From: Bordetella parapertussis | Lineage (GTDB): Bacteria > Pseudomonadota > Gammaproteobacteria > Burkholderiales > Burkholderiaceae_C | Length of the DNA stretch: 58,966 nucleotides | NCBI GenBank assembly: GCA_945875935.1 | Contig: CAMCNE010000001.1 | Coordinates: 1 to 58,966, forward strand | Direction of reading: 5' to 3' | In this document: positions 1-8,087 of the stretch, piece after piece | Position numbering within the stretch: the first letter of the stretch is position 1 | Layout of the letters: every line of letters begins with the position of its first letter | Translations under genes and position numbers: made by a program | The notes under the pieces: generated by a model | The model's input: only the letters and a program-made list of their open reading frames with translations | The model's database searches: none | What the model was told of the DNA's origin: nothing

Positions 1-2049
1 TGCATCGGCGTGACCGAGGTCGATCCGGCGCGCATGAGCGTGCTGTTCGAGCGCTTCATCAGCCGCGAGCGCAACGAGCCGCCCGACATCGACATCGACT
101 TCGAGCACGAGCGCCGCGAAGAGGTGCTGCAGTACCTGTACGCCAAGTACGGCCGCGACCGCGCCGCGCTCACCGGCGTGGTCATCAGCTACCGACCGAA
201 GAGCGCGCTGCGCGACGTGGGCAAGGCGCTGGGCTTCAGTCTGGCAACCCTCGATGCGGTGGCGCGCGAGCACTCCGGCTGGGATGGCAGCGAGGTGCGC
301 GCCGAGCGGCTGGCCGAAGCCGGTCTGTCGGCTGACGATTTGCAAGTGCAGCAGCTGCTCAGGCTCGCCGGCCAGCTGCTGGGTTTTCCGCGCCACCTCA
401 GCCAGCACACCGGCGGCTTCGTGCTCACGCGCGGTCTGCTGTGCCGCATGGTGCCGATCGAAAACGCCTCGATGCCCGATCGCACCGTCATCGAATGGGA
501 CAAGGACGACCTGGATGCCATCGGCTTGCTCAAGGTCGACTGCCTGGCGCTGGGCATGCTCACGGCGCTCGGCAAATCGCTGCAGTTCATCGGCCAGCGG
601 CTGGGCGGCGTGTTCGAGATGCAAGACATCCCCAGCGAAGACCCCGCCACCTACGACATGGTGTGCCGCGCCGACACCGTGGGCGTGTTTCAGATCGAAA
701 GCCGCGCCCAGATGAGCATGCTGCCGCGCCTCAAACCACGCTGCTTCTACGACCTGGTGATCGAAGTGGCCATCGTGCGCCCCGGGCCCATCGTGGGCGG
801 CATGGTGCACCCCTACCTGAACCGGCGCCAGGGCAAGGAACCGGTGAGCTACCCCAGTGCCGCGCTCGAGCAGGCGCTGGGCCGCACGCTGGGCGTACCG
901 GTGTTTCAGGAGCAGGTGATGCAGATCTCGATCCTGGCCGCCGGCTTCACGCCGGGCGAGGCCGACGGTCTGCGCCGCGCCATGGCCGCCTGGAAGCGCA
1001 AGGGCGGCCTCGAGAAGTACCACGCCAAGATCATCGACGGCATGACCTCGCGCGGCTACGACGAGGCCTTTGCGCGGGCCATCTTCGAGCAGATCAAGGG
1101 CTTTTCGGAATACGGCTTTCCCGAGAGCCACGCGGCCTCGTTCGCCTTGCTGGTCTACGCCAGCTGCTGGATCAAGTGCCACCACCCGGCCGAGTTTTTG
1201 GCCGCGATGCTCAACTCGCAGCCGCTGGGCTTTTATTCGCCGTCGCAGCTGGTGCAAGACGCACAGCGCCACGGCGTCGAGGTGCGCGCGGCCGATGTCA
1301 TGCACAGCGATGTCGACTGCACGCTCGAAGGCCTGCCGCATCCGCCGGCGGTGCGCCTGGGCTTGCGGCTGATCGCCGGGTTGTCAGCCGATGCGGCTGC
1401 GCGCATCGTGGCCGCACGCGGCGAGCAGGTGTTCGACAGCGCCGACGACCTGGCCCGCCGCGCCAACTTGCAGCACCACGACATGAAGCTGCTGGCTGCT
1501 GCCGACGCGCTGATGAGCTTGTCAGGCCACCGCCGCCAGCAGGTGTGGGATGCAGCCGCCTGGCGCGCCGCGCCGGCGCTGCTGCGCGACGCGCCGATTG
1601 ATGAAGATGTGCTCGAGCTGCCGAGCGCGCCCGAGGGCGAAGAGATCGTCTTTGACTACGCCGCGCTGGGTCTCAGCCTGCGCCGCCATCCGCTGGCGCT
1701 GCTGCGGCCGCAATTGCGCGCGCGCCGGCTGCTCAGCGCCGAACAGCTGGCCGCCATGCCTCACGGCCGCGCGGTGCGCTGCTGCGGCATCGTCACCTTG
1801 CGCCAGCAGCCCGAAACCGCCAACGGCACCACCTTTGTCTCGCTCGAAGACGAGACCGGTGTGGTGCAGGTGATCTGCTGGAAGTCGCTGCGCGAGCGGC
1901 AGCGCAACGTGCTGCTGAGATCGCGGCTGCTGGCCGTTCACGGCACCTGGCAGCGCGAGGGCGAGGTGTGCAACCTGATCGCCGCGCAGCTTGAAGACCT
2001 CACGCCGCTGCTGGGTCGCTTGATGACCGACAGCCGCGACTTCAAATGA
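1..2049 (+). CDS. dnaE2: Error-prone DNA polymerase DnaE2 (ImuC), 3' part
   Basis: This is the C-terminal part (about 682 codons) of a C-family DNA polymerase alpha subunit; the reading frame is open from base 1, so the start lies outside the window. The palm motif PDIDIDF with its catalytic aspartates is near the beginning. The finger and helix-hairpin-helix regions follow, and an OB-fold segment lies near the C-terminus (VRCCGIVTLRQQ, VVQVICW). The ending and the degenerate C-terminal region fit DnaE2/ImuC rather than the replicative DnaE. In this family the protein does translesion synthesis in the SOS response together with ImuA and ImuB, whose genes usually lie just upstream and are not visible here. 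The product is cytoplasmic. The DnaE2 rather than DnaE1 assignment is family knowledge plus length; the polymerase identity is secure. Confidence 0.9.
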   Translation, partial: CIGVTEVDPARMSVLFERFISRERNEPPDIDIDFEHERREEVLQYLYAKYGRDRAALTGVVISYRPKSALRDVGKALGFSLATLDAVAREHSGWDGSEVRAERLAEAGLSADDLQVQQLLRLAGQLLGFPRHLSQHTGGFVLTRGLLCRMVPIENASMPDRTVIEWDKDDLDAIGLLKVDCLALGMLTALGKSLQFIGQRLGGVFEMQDIPSEDPATYDMVCRADTVGVFQIESRAQMSMLPRLKPRCFYDLVIEVAIVRPGPIVGGMVHPYLNRRQGKEPVSYPSAALEQALGRTLGVPVFQEQVMQISILAAGFTPGEADGLRRAMAAWKRKGGLEKYHAKIIDGMTSRGYDEAFARAIFEQIKGFSEYGFPESHAASFALLVYASCWIKCHHPAEFLAAMLNSQPLGFYSPSQLVQDAQRHGVEVRAADVMHSDVDCTLEGLPHPPAVRLGLRLIAGLSADAAARIVAARGEQVFDSADDLARRANLQHHDMKLLAAADALMSLSGHRRQQVWDAAAWRAAPALLRDAPIDEDVLELPSAPEGEEIVFDYAALGLSLRRHPLALLRPQLRARRLLSAEQLAAMPHGRAVRCCGIVTLRQQPETANGTTFVSLEDETGVVQVICWKSLRERQRNVLLRSRLLAVHGTWQREGEVCNLIAAQLEDLTPLLGRLMTDSRDFK

Positions 2050-2060
2050 GGACACACCAG

Positions 2061-2093
2061 CCCGGGCGTGCGGGTTTGCGCCGCACGCCCGGG
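2061..2093. terminator. GC-rich perfect inverted repeat between convergent genes
   Basis: A 13-base arm (CCCGGGCGTGCGG) and its exact complement flank a 7-base loop. It sits 11 bp after the dnaE2 stop and 13 bp before the 3' end of the opposing small gene. It has no T-tract on either side, so it is more likely a bidirectional transcription barrier or mRNA 3'-end stabiliser than a classical intrinsic terminator. Confidence 0.55.
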
Positions 2094-2106
2094 CCGACTT
2101 CCCTGA

Positions 2107-2355
2107 TTACTTGGTGGCCGGCACCGGAGGCGGCATCACCTCAGCCTTCACAGGCATGTCCTTGAGCTTTTGGGCCTTGGCCTTGAGCTGGTCTGCCGAC
2201 GCTGCAGGCGCCACGGCAGATGCGGCCGCCACAGCTGCCACAGCAGATGCAGGTGCGGCCACGACGGCCGGCTTCAGTGGAGCCACCTTGTCGGTAGCGT
2301 GTGCGCCCGCGCTGGCAAAGGCAGTGACGATCAAAGTGGACAGGATCTTGTTCAT
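2107..2355 (-). CDS. Small exported Ala/Pro-rich protein, unknown function
   Basis: An 82-residue protein that begins with a convincing Sec signal peptide (MNKILSTLIVTAFASAGAHA, cleavage after AHA at about residue 20). The mature part is only about 60 residues and is dominated by Ala, Val and Pro, with a short Lys-rich stretch (DQLKAKAQKLKD) and a PPPVPATK tail. The start is supported by a purine-rich GGAAACC just before the ATG. I do not recognise the family. Low-complexity secreted peptides like this are common in Burkholderiales and have no assigned role. It is convergent with dnaE2 and separated from the next gene by a 300-bp gap. Confidence 0.55.
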   Translation of the reverse strand: MNKILSTLIVTAFASAGAHATDKVAPLKPAVVAAPASAVAAVAAASAVAPAASADQLKAKAQKLKDMPVKAEVMPPPVPATK

Positions 2356-2657
2356 GGTTTCCTTTGGGTAGTGACAACAGTTTTAGAACGAATGCCCGGG
2401 CCCTTGAAACAACGCCGGCCTGATGGTTTCGTTGACATGGCTTGTCGCAGAGGGACCAACGCGTCATCACCCGTCAACAGCCGCCGCCGTGATCGGCACA
2501 ACTGCCATTTGAGGCTCAGCCAGTGAGCGAGCCCGCCATGCCCCACCTGCACACGGCTTAAGTCGCCGACAATTCCTTTGGGTCGCGATGGCCTGCAGGG
2601 TTTGGCCTTGCAGGCCATTTGATTTCTCGGCCGCGTCAACCGCCTTGCAGTTCAAAC
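2356..2657. other. Intergenic region with a 10-bp-arm inverted repeat
   Basis: This region lies between two divergent genes and has no convincing reading frame. It contains one perfect inverted repeat, ATGGCCTGCA at 2588-2597 and its complement at 2609-2618, separated by 11 bases and followed by a T-rich stretch (TTTGATTTCT). The hairpin lies about 40 bp before the cation-transporter start, so it could be a leader hairpin or a leftover terminator. Promoters for both flanking genes should lie here, but I cannot name a clear -35/-10 pair. Confidence 0.4.
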
Positions 2658-3563
2658 ATGAGCATCGCCACGTCGTCGAACTCCCATGAGCGAACGCTGC
2701 TGGTGGCGGTGGGTGTGTGCTTGGTGGACGTGCTGCTCACCGGCGGCGCGGCGCTGGCGTCCACCTCGCTGACCATCCTGAGTGATGCCTTCAAGGAGGG
2801 CACCGACTTTCTGGCCGTGCTGGCCGCCTACCTCACCTTGCGTGCGGTCAGACGGTCACCCGACGAGCGCTATGCCTACGGCATTGGCAAGCTCGAGAAC
2901 CTGGTCAGCATGGCCATCGCCGTGATGATGGTGGCGTGCGCCTGTTTCATTCTGGTGCAGGCCTCGCATCATCTGCGCAACCCGCAACAGGTCGAGGGCA
3001 CCTTGCCCGGCATCGTGATCTTTTCGACCTACGCGGTGATTGGCTTTGGCATCTTCTTTCGCAATCGGCTCGAACTGCGCAAGCGCGAGTCGGCCATCCT
3101 CGCGTCGCAGGGGCAGCTGTGGTTTTCCAAGGCCGTCTTCGACACGCTGATGGCCGCCACCCTGGTCGCCGAGATCGTGCTGCGCGAGTACACCTGGAGC
3201 CAGTACCTCGATCCGCTCGCCTCGCTGGTCGGGGTGTGCTTTTTGCTGCACGCGGCGTGGTCCATCGCCAGTTCGTCGGTGGGTGATCTGCTCGATGCAA
3301 GCTTGACCGAGCACCTTCAGCTGCGCATCTTGCGCCAGCTCGTCGAGCGCTTTGACGACTACGACAAGCTGCACAAGATCCGCACCCGTCGCTCGGGGCC
3401 GCGTGTTTATGTCGAGGTGTTTTTGCAGTTCGATGAGCAGCTGCTGATGGGCGAGGTGCAACGCCGCATCGACGTGCTGTCCGAGCTGATCCGAACCGAA
3501 ATCCCCGGCACCGAGGTGGTCATCGTGCCGTCGCTGGCGGCTCCCGCCGCACCCGCAACCTGA
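2658..3563 (+). CDS. Cation diffusion facilitator (CDF) family transporter
   Basis: A protein of 301 residues with about six membrane segments (roughly 12-35, 46-64, 83-103, 115-133, 155-175, 185-210) and a C-terminal cytoplasmic ferredoxin-like domain (about 215-290), the layout of CDF/ZitB-type divalent metal exporters. The ATG at 2658 is preferred over one 13 codons upstream because the family begins close to the first helix. In the second helix the usual D-A-x-H-x3-D metal site reads DAFKEGTD, so the expected histidine is a lysine by my alignment. That may mean altered metal choice. TM6 keeps the conserved Asp (DPLASLVG). Family role: export of Zn, Fe, Mn or Co in exchange for protons at the inner membrane. 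The specific ion is not inferable. Confidence 0.82.
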   Translation: MSIATSSNSHERTLLVAVGVCLVDVLLTGGAALASTSLTILSDAFKEGTDFLAVLAAYLTLRAVRRSPDERYAYGIGKLENLVSMAIAVMMVACACFILVQASHHLRNPQQVEGTLPGIVIFSTYAVIGFGIFFRNRLELRKRESAILASQGQLWFSKAVFDTLMAATLVAEIVLREYTWSQYLDPLASLVGVCFLLHAAWSIASSSVGDLLDASLTEHLQLRILRQLVERFDDYDKLHKIRTRRSGPRVYVEVFLQFDEQLLMGEVQRRIDVLSELIRTEIPGTEVVIVPSLAAPAAPAT

Positions 3564-3589
3564 GGCCTTGGCTCGGGCTGTGGCCTCAG
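3560..3589. terminator. Inverted repeat at the convergent 3' ends
   Basis: CTGAGGCC at 3560-3567 pairs with GGCCTCAG at 3582-3589. The repeat overlaps the stop codon of the CDF gene and the stop codon of the opposing small gene. There is no T-tract. It probably separates the two convergent transcripts. Confidence 0.35.
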
Positions 3590-3801
3590 GCCTTGCCTTC
3601 GAGCATCGCCATCACCAGCGACTGATAGGCCTCGCGCTCGGCGGTCTCGCGCTGGGCGAACGACAGCTGCTCGCCGGCCATGACACGCTGGCAGACCTGT
3701 TCATGAGCGGCACGCTGTGCACGCTGCCGCATCTCTTGCGGAATCTTCTGGACCTTGGCGCTCAGGCCGGTGAGTGAGGTTGGAACGCTGTTGATGCCCA
3801 T
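3586..3801 (-). CDS. Conserved-looking small protein, unknown
   Basis: A 71-residue, charged, helical protein (KIPQEMRQRAQRAAHEQVCQ, then QRETAEREAYQSLVMAMLEG) with no signal peptide or membrane segment. Codon use has the high-GC third position of neighbouring real genes, and no competing frame fits better. It lies convergent to the CDF gene and 72 bp beyond the 3' end of the DUF1254 gene pair. I do not recognise a domain. It could be a small regulator or structural peptide. Confidence 0.5.
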   Translation of the reverse strand: MGINSVPTSLTGLSAKVQKIPQEMRQRAQRAAHEQVCQRVMAGEQLSFAQRETAEREAYQSLVMAMLEGKA

Positions 3802-3873
3802 GGCTGCCGTGGTCCGTGGACGGCCGTGAATGCCCGGCCGAAAAAGTTCGGTGGATGACGTGCCCGAGTCGAT

Positions 3874-5421
3874 TCACTTCACGCGCTCGATGTCGCCCGG
3901 CTTCCAGGTGTTGTCGAGCGCGGCCTGTGTCGGACCGTACAGCCTGATGATGGCGAAAAATCCCCGACCCGGCACGGTGGCCAGCCAGTTGCCTTCCTTG
4001 CCCGCGGGGGCTTTCGGGCCCAGGTAGATGTCGGTGCTGCCGTCCGCGTTTTGCACCGGCTTGTCACGCGAACCCAGCGACGGAAACGGCTGGCCGTTGG
4101 CCAGCCCTGAACCGTTCTCGGCCTCGTACAGCGTGAGCGACCAGAAGTTGGCTGCCGGAATGTTGGCCGGCAACTGCAGGCGGTAATGGCCGCCGCCCGA
4201 CAAGGCCTCGCCCTTGCTGTCGCTGAAGGTGATGGCGTACTTGGCACCCTTGCCCGGCACCAGCGACACCATGCCCGGGCTGACCGAGTAGTAGTTGGTG
4301 AAGAACCAGATCCGGGTGTCCAGATCGAGGTATGAGCCCGCGAGGTTCTTCCACGACAGATCCACCGACAAGGCTGGATTCGCTGGCGTCAGATCGGCCA
4401 GCGGATTGACCCAGTGGCGGTCTGCGTAGACGCGGAAGGAGCGGCCGCTGACGACATCTCCGAAGCCCACGACACGGCTCATCTTGTAGGCCGTCTTGGC
4501 GGCGCGGTCGAGGATCCTGCGCGTGCGTGCGTCGGGGGTGAAAGGCTGACCCTTGACGATGCCGATCGACGCCAGCAGGCCCAGCCCGTCGGCATCAGCC
4601 AGGCTCGAGCCTTCGGCATCCACCAGACGCTGCAGCGCATCGAAGGCGCTGCCATCGCTGATCGGCAGCATGTTGGCCGGCACGCCCGAGGCATCGGGGA
4701 ACTTCATCGGTCTGGCCGCGTCTTCGCCACCCAGCGGGTAGATCTTCGACTGCTCGATCAAGGCCACCGCCGGCGTCAGGTTCTTCGGGTCTTGGTAGAA
4801 CGAACGCAGGAAGACGAACACCTTGTGGGTGCCCGAGCGGTAGACGTGATAGCCCTCAGGCACAACGCCCTTGTAGCCGGGAGGCAGCAGTAGAAACTTG
4901 CCGCCCTTGCCGCCATCCGGGCCTGGCAGACCCACGTCACCGAAGAACTTGCCCCCGTCCACCGGGATGGGACGCTGCCAGTAGTCGAGCAGGATGCCTT
5001 GAAGGTTGGGCGGCGCTTCGAAGACGATCGGGCCGTCCTTGGCCAGGTCCACGTAACTCATGGCGTAGATGACGTCCGAGTTGGGCGTGGTCACCAGCGT
5101 CTTGGCGTCGAGGCGCTTCTTCCACACGGGCAGCACGTTGTAGCCGGCGCCAAAGGCTTTTTCCGACCCGAGTTGCATGCCCAGCGTGTTGATCAGGGGC
5201 AGCGCCCAGAGATAGGCCTGCGTCGCGCGCTGGAACAGCAACTCGTCGCGCAGCGTCTGCGCGGTTTCCTTCGTCGGGCGGTTTTCCTTGAAGGGCAGGT
5301 TGGCCAGCTTGTCGAATGAACTCGCCTGCGCGAAGGCGTTCGAGGCCGCGCCGCCCATGAACAGGGCACAGGCCGATGCTGCAACCACCATGCTTCGGGC
5401 GGGGTGCGTGTGTTTGTTCAT
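3874..5421 (-). CDS. Exported DUF1254/DUF1214 domain protein (copy 1)
   Basis: A 515-residue protein with a signal peptide ending near SNAFA-QA (about residue 30). An N-terminal DUF1254 region follows (AYLWALPLINTLGMQLGS, TTPNSDVIYAMSYVDLAKDG), then a C-terminal DUF1214 region (YRLQLPANIPAANFWSLTLY, ending GDIERVK). The ATG at 5421 is chosen because it starts the signal peptide; the open frame continues upstream without protein-like sequence. Family members are periplasmic or secreted proteins of unknown activity. It lies 32 bp downstream of a second DUF1254/1214 gene on the same strand, so they very likely form an operon. The two share architecture but are clearly diverged, not a recent duplication. 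Confidence 0.85.
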   Translation of the reverse strand: MNKHTHPARSMVVAASACALFMGGAASNAFAQASSFDKLANLPFKENRPTKETAQTLRDELLFQRATQAYLWALPLINTLGMQLGSEKAFGAGYNVLPVWKKRLDAKTLVTTPNSDVIYAMSYVDLAKDGPIVFEAPPNLQGILLDYWQRPIPVDGGKFFGDVGLPGPDGGKGGKFLLLPPGYKGVVPEGYHVYRSGTHKVFVFLRSFYQDPKNLTPAVALIEQSKIYPLGGEDAARPMKFPDASGVPANMLPISDGSAFDALQRLVDAEGSSLADADGLGLLASIGIVKGQPFTPDARTRRILDRAAKTAYKMSRVVGFGDVVSGRSFRVYADRHWVNPLADLTPANPALSVDLSWKNLAGSYLDLDTRIWFFTNYYSVSPGMVSLVPGKGAKYAITFSDSKGEALSGGGHYRLQLPANIPAANFWSLTLYEAENGSGLANGQPFPSLGSRDKPVQNADGSTDIYLGPKAPAGKEGNWLATVPGRGFFAIIRLYGPTQAALDNTWKPGDIERVK

Positions 5422-5453
5422 GGAATCTCCTGCTGACAAAAGGTGGGGGCGGA

Positions 5454-6929
5454 TCACTTGACCTTCACGACCTGCGGCGGCATCCAGCTGCCGTCCAGGA
5501 TGGGCTGCTCGGACCAGTAGGCGCGGATGTAGAGCGAGAAAGCGCCTTGCGGTGCTGGCACCCAGTTGCTTTCCTTGTCCTTGCCGGGCGACTTCGAACC
5601 GAAGTACATGGTGAGCGAGCCGTCCGGGTTGTATTTCAGGAACGACTTGCTCTTGGTGCCCAACGAGTAGCGCTTCAAGGCATTGGCGTGGAACAGGTGG
5701 TGCTCGTTGTACAGCGTCATCGACCAGAAGCCCTTCACCGGCGGTTCCTGACCCTTGGCAAAGGTGACGCTGTAGCTGTTCTTGCCGTTGAGCGGCTGAC
5801 CCTGGCTGTCGTCGTCGCGGTAGATGTACTTCGTCTCGGTGGGCTTGTTGTCGTACATGTTCGACTTGGCGGTGCCCGTGCGGTTGAGGTAGTCGCTGCC
5901 CCACTGGCCGTTGTTCACCGGCGAGTACCAGCCGTTGCCTGCCGGCCGACCGTTGTGCTTCCACTTGAACAGCGGCGCGACGAGCTCCTTGTCGGCCGCG
6001 ACGAACGATTCGACCAGCGCTTTCTTGACGGCCGGATCCTTGGCCGCAGCATCGAGCACCGAAGTGATCCATGCGTACAGCAACTCTTCGCCCGGCAGCG
6101 GCGGCACCAGCTTCATCACGCCGGGCAACTGCTCAAGGTACTTCTCGGGCACCACCCACTTGGTCTCTCCGCCCGCACCGCCTGCCGGCGTGGGGAAGTG
6201 CGGCAACTTGCTCCAGTCGGTGGTCTTCACCTTGCCGTCGAACTGGCTCAAGGGATAGGCCATGATCTGGTTGATCACCGGCTTGACGGCGGCCGTGTCT
6301 TCGGCGCTGTCGTCCTTGAAGATGCGCGGGATCATGAACATGAGTTCGGTCGACGAGCGCACCACCGCCGCGATGCCTGCAGGTGTCTCGCCCTTCCAGT
6401 TGGGTCCGACCACCATGTAGAAGCCGGGCTTGGTGCCATAGGGCTTGCCGATCTCGGCGAACTCGTCAGTGCGCGCGTCGTACAGCGCGTAAACCCAGAA
6501 CCGGTCGCCAAAGTCCGGCACCTGCAGCACCATGGGCTCCTTGTCCAGGGCGGCGAATGCCGCGCCATAGGCCACGTCCTGATTGGGGCAGGTGACGAAG
6601 GTCTGTTGCGGCTCGACGTAGTCGTTGAGCATCGCCAGATGACCCACCGGCGCCATCGGCACCACACCGCCATTCTTGCCAGCCACGTTGCCGTTCTGGC
6701 CGGTCACATACGCAAATGCGGCCCGGCGGTTGTGCGCGTTGACCATCGCATAGCCCCACATGTAGGCCATGCGGCCGACCATGTGCACGTAGTCCCGGGT
6801 CATCAGGGTCTGCGCATCGGGCGTCGGCACTTCGGCCGCCGTTTTCGGCAATGGCACTTGCTGCGATTGAGCCGTGGTCACCATCAGAGCGCCCATCAGG
6901 GCGGCGGTCAGCTTCAGGAAGGGTCTCAT
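5454..6929 (-). CDS. Exported DUF1254/DUF1214 domain protein (copy 2)
   Basis: A 491-residue protein with a Sec signal peptide (MRPFLKLTAALMGALMVTTA, cleaved near AQSQ). The DUF1254 part carries YMWGYAMVNAHNRR and CPNQDVAYGAAFAALDKEPM, and the DUF1214 part carries PPVKGFWSMTLYNEHHLFH and the C-terminal SLYIRAYWSEQPILDGSWMP. The length is typical for the fused DUF1254-DUF1214 family, which is abundant in Burkholderiales and has no established biochemical role. It is the first gene of a two-gene unit with the shorter relative downstream. The promoter should lie in the 6930-7301 region. The periplasmic location is inferred from the signal peptide. Confidence 0.85.
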   Translation of the reverse strand: MRPFLKLTAALMGALMVTTAQSQQVPLPKTAAEVPTPDAQTLMTRDYVHMVGRMAYMWGYAMVNAHNRRAAFAYVTGQNGNVAGKNGGVVPMAPVGHLAMLNDYVEPQQTFVTCPNQDVAYGAAFAALDKEPMVLQVPDFGDRFWVYALYDARTDEFAEIGKPYGTKPGFYMVVGPNWKGETPAGIAAVVRSSTELMFMIPRIFKDDSAEDTAAVKPVINQIMAYPLSQFDGKVKTTDWSKLPHFPTPAGGAGGETKWVVPEKYLEQLPGVMKLVPPLPGEELLYAWITSVLDAAAKDPAVKKALVESFVAADKELVAPLFKWKHNGRPAGNGWYSPVNNGQWGSDYLNRTGTAKSNMYDNKPTETKYIYRDDDSQGQPLNGKNSYSVTFAKGQEPPVKGFWSMTLYNEHHLFHANALKRYSLGTKSKSFLKYNPDGSLTMYFGSKSPGKDKESNWVPAPQGAFSLYIRAYWSEQPILDGSWMPPQVVKVK

Positions 6930-7301
6930 CTCGAGTGCTCCAAAGTGTCGTCTTGGTGGGGGCGTTGCTCGGGGAACGGCAAGCCTTGAGAATTCGCGCG
7001 CTTGAAACGGAACACTTGATTTACCCGTTTGTGCCGCTGGTCATTGTGCCTTCACCCACGCCTGAGCCTGCACCAGTGCAGCGGTGATCGAGATGCGGTG
7101 CTTGGTGGCGATCTCGATCTTCTCGCCGCACCGGCTTGATCTGCCTGGCCGGCGACTCAAGCTCTGGCAGCCCACTGCGCAAGGCCAAGCTGGAGCACCC
7201 CCGTACTCCTTGCGGCGTGAAAGCCTCGACCAGTGGCTGATCGACAATCTCTCCCGTCGCGGGCCGGTGGCTGCCGCGGCAGACTGCACAAGGAGCATCA
7301 G
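6930..7301. other. Intergenic region with a possible gene remnant
   Basis: No complete gene is visible in these 372 bp. On the minus strand, 7041-7135 reads as protein-like sequence with the local codon bias, ending IEIATKHRISITAAL...WVKAQ and a stop, but it has no start or upstream body. It looks like the 3' remnant of a gene cut off near 7135-7140. The rest should contain the divergent promoters of the DUF1254 pair and of the FAH-fold gene, whose AGGAG ribosome site is at 7291-7295. Confidence 0.3.
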
Positions 7302-8066
7302 ATGAAATGGTTGAGATTCCGCCGCAACGGCCAAGAGGGCTTCGGCCTGCTCGAGGGTGGCGAGGTTGTGGTCCACGATGGCCACCTGTTTGACCACCCC
7401 CGCCCGACCGGTGAGCGGCTGGATGCCAGCAGCGTCGAGTGGTTGATGCCTTGCCAACCGCGAACGATGGTCGGCCTGTGGAACAACTTCCAGGCCCTGG
7501 CCGACAAGAACGGCTGGGCCCGGCCGGCCGAGCCGCTCTATTTCCTGAAATCACCCGGCAGCTGGAACGCCCACGGCGCGCCCATCCCGGCGCCGCCGGC
7601 TGAGGTGGGGCGCATCGGCTACGAGGGCGAGCTGGCCATCGTCATCGGTCGCCGCGCGCAACGGGTGGCGGTGGCAGATGCGGCCGCCCACATCTTTGGC
7701 TACAGCTGCGCCAACGACGTCACCGCGATCGAATTGCTGAACCGGGATCCGAGCTTCCCGCAATGGACGCGGGCCAAGGGTTTCGACGGCTTTGGCGTGG
7801 TCGGACCGGTGATCGAGACCGATTTCGACCTGTCCCAGGCCAGCCTGCGCACGCGGGTCGGCGGTCGAGAGCGGCAGAACTACCCGCTGGCCGACATGAT
7901 CTTCAAGCCGGATGAGCTGGTGTCCATGATTTCCCAGGATCTCACGCTGGAGCCCGGCGATGTGATCCTGTGCGGCACTTCCGTCGGAGTGCTGCCGATG
8001 AAACCCGGCACCCTGGTCGAAGTCGAGATCGACGGCATCGGCCTGCTGGCCAACACCTTCGGCTGA
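7302..8066 (+). CDS. Fumarylacetoacetate hydrolase (FAH) fold enzyme
   Basis: A 254-residue cytoplasmic enzyme of the FAH / 2-hydroxyhepta-diene-dioate isomerase family. The divalent-metal site is visible: the paired acids in GYEGELAIVIGRR, the aspartate in CANDVTA, and the lysine-glycine segment ARAKGFDGFGVVGPVI. The family tail GDVILCGTSVGV...PGTLVEVEIDGIG is present. The ATG at 7302 has an AGGAG ribosome site 6 bp before it, which settles the start. The family hydrolyses or isomerises C-C bonds in 3-oxo or enol acids, or decarboxylates oxaloacetate; the exact reaction cannot be read. It converges with the ligase-tctCBA-reductase operon, probably as part of the same catabolic block. Confidence 0.87.
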   Translation: MKWLRFRRNGQEGFGLLEGGEVVVHDGHLFDHPRPTGERLDASSVEWLMPCQPRTMVGLWNNFQALADKNGWARPAEPLYFLKSPGSWNAHGAPIPAPPAEVGRIGYEGELAIVIGRRAQRVAVADAAAHIFGYSCANDVTAIELLNRDPSFPQWTRAKGFDGFGVVGPVIETDFDLSQASLRTRVGGRERQNYPLADMIFKPDELVSMISQDLTLEPGDVILCGTSVGVLPMKPGTLVEVEIDGIGLLANTFG

Positions 8067-8087
8067 GCGCCGACCGGGGCCTAAAGC

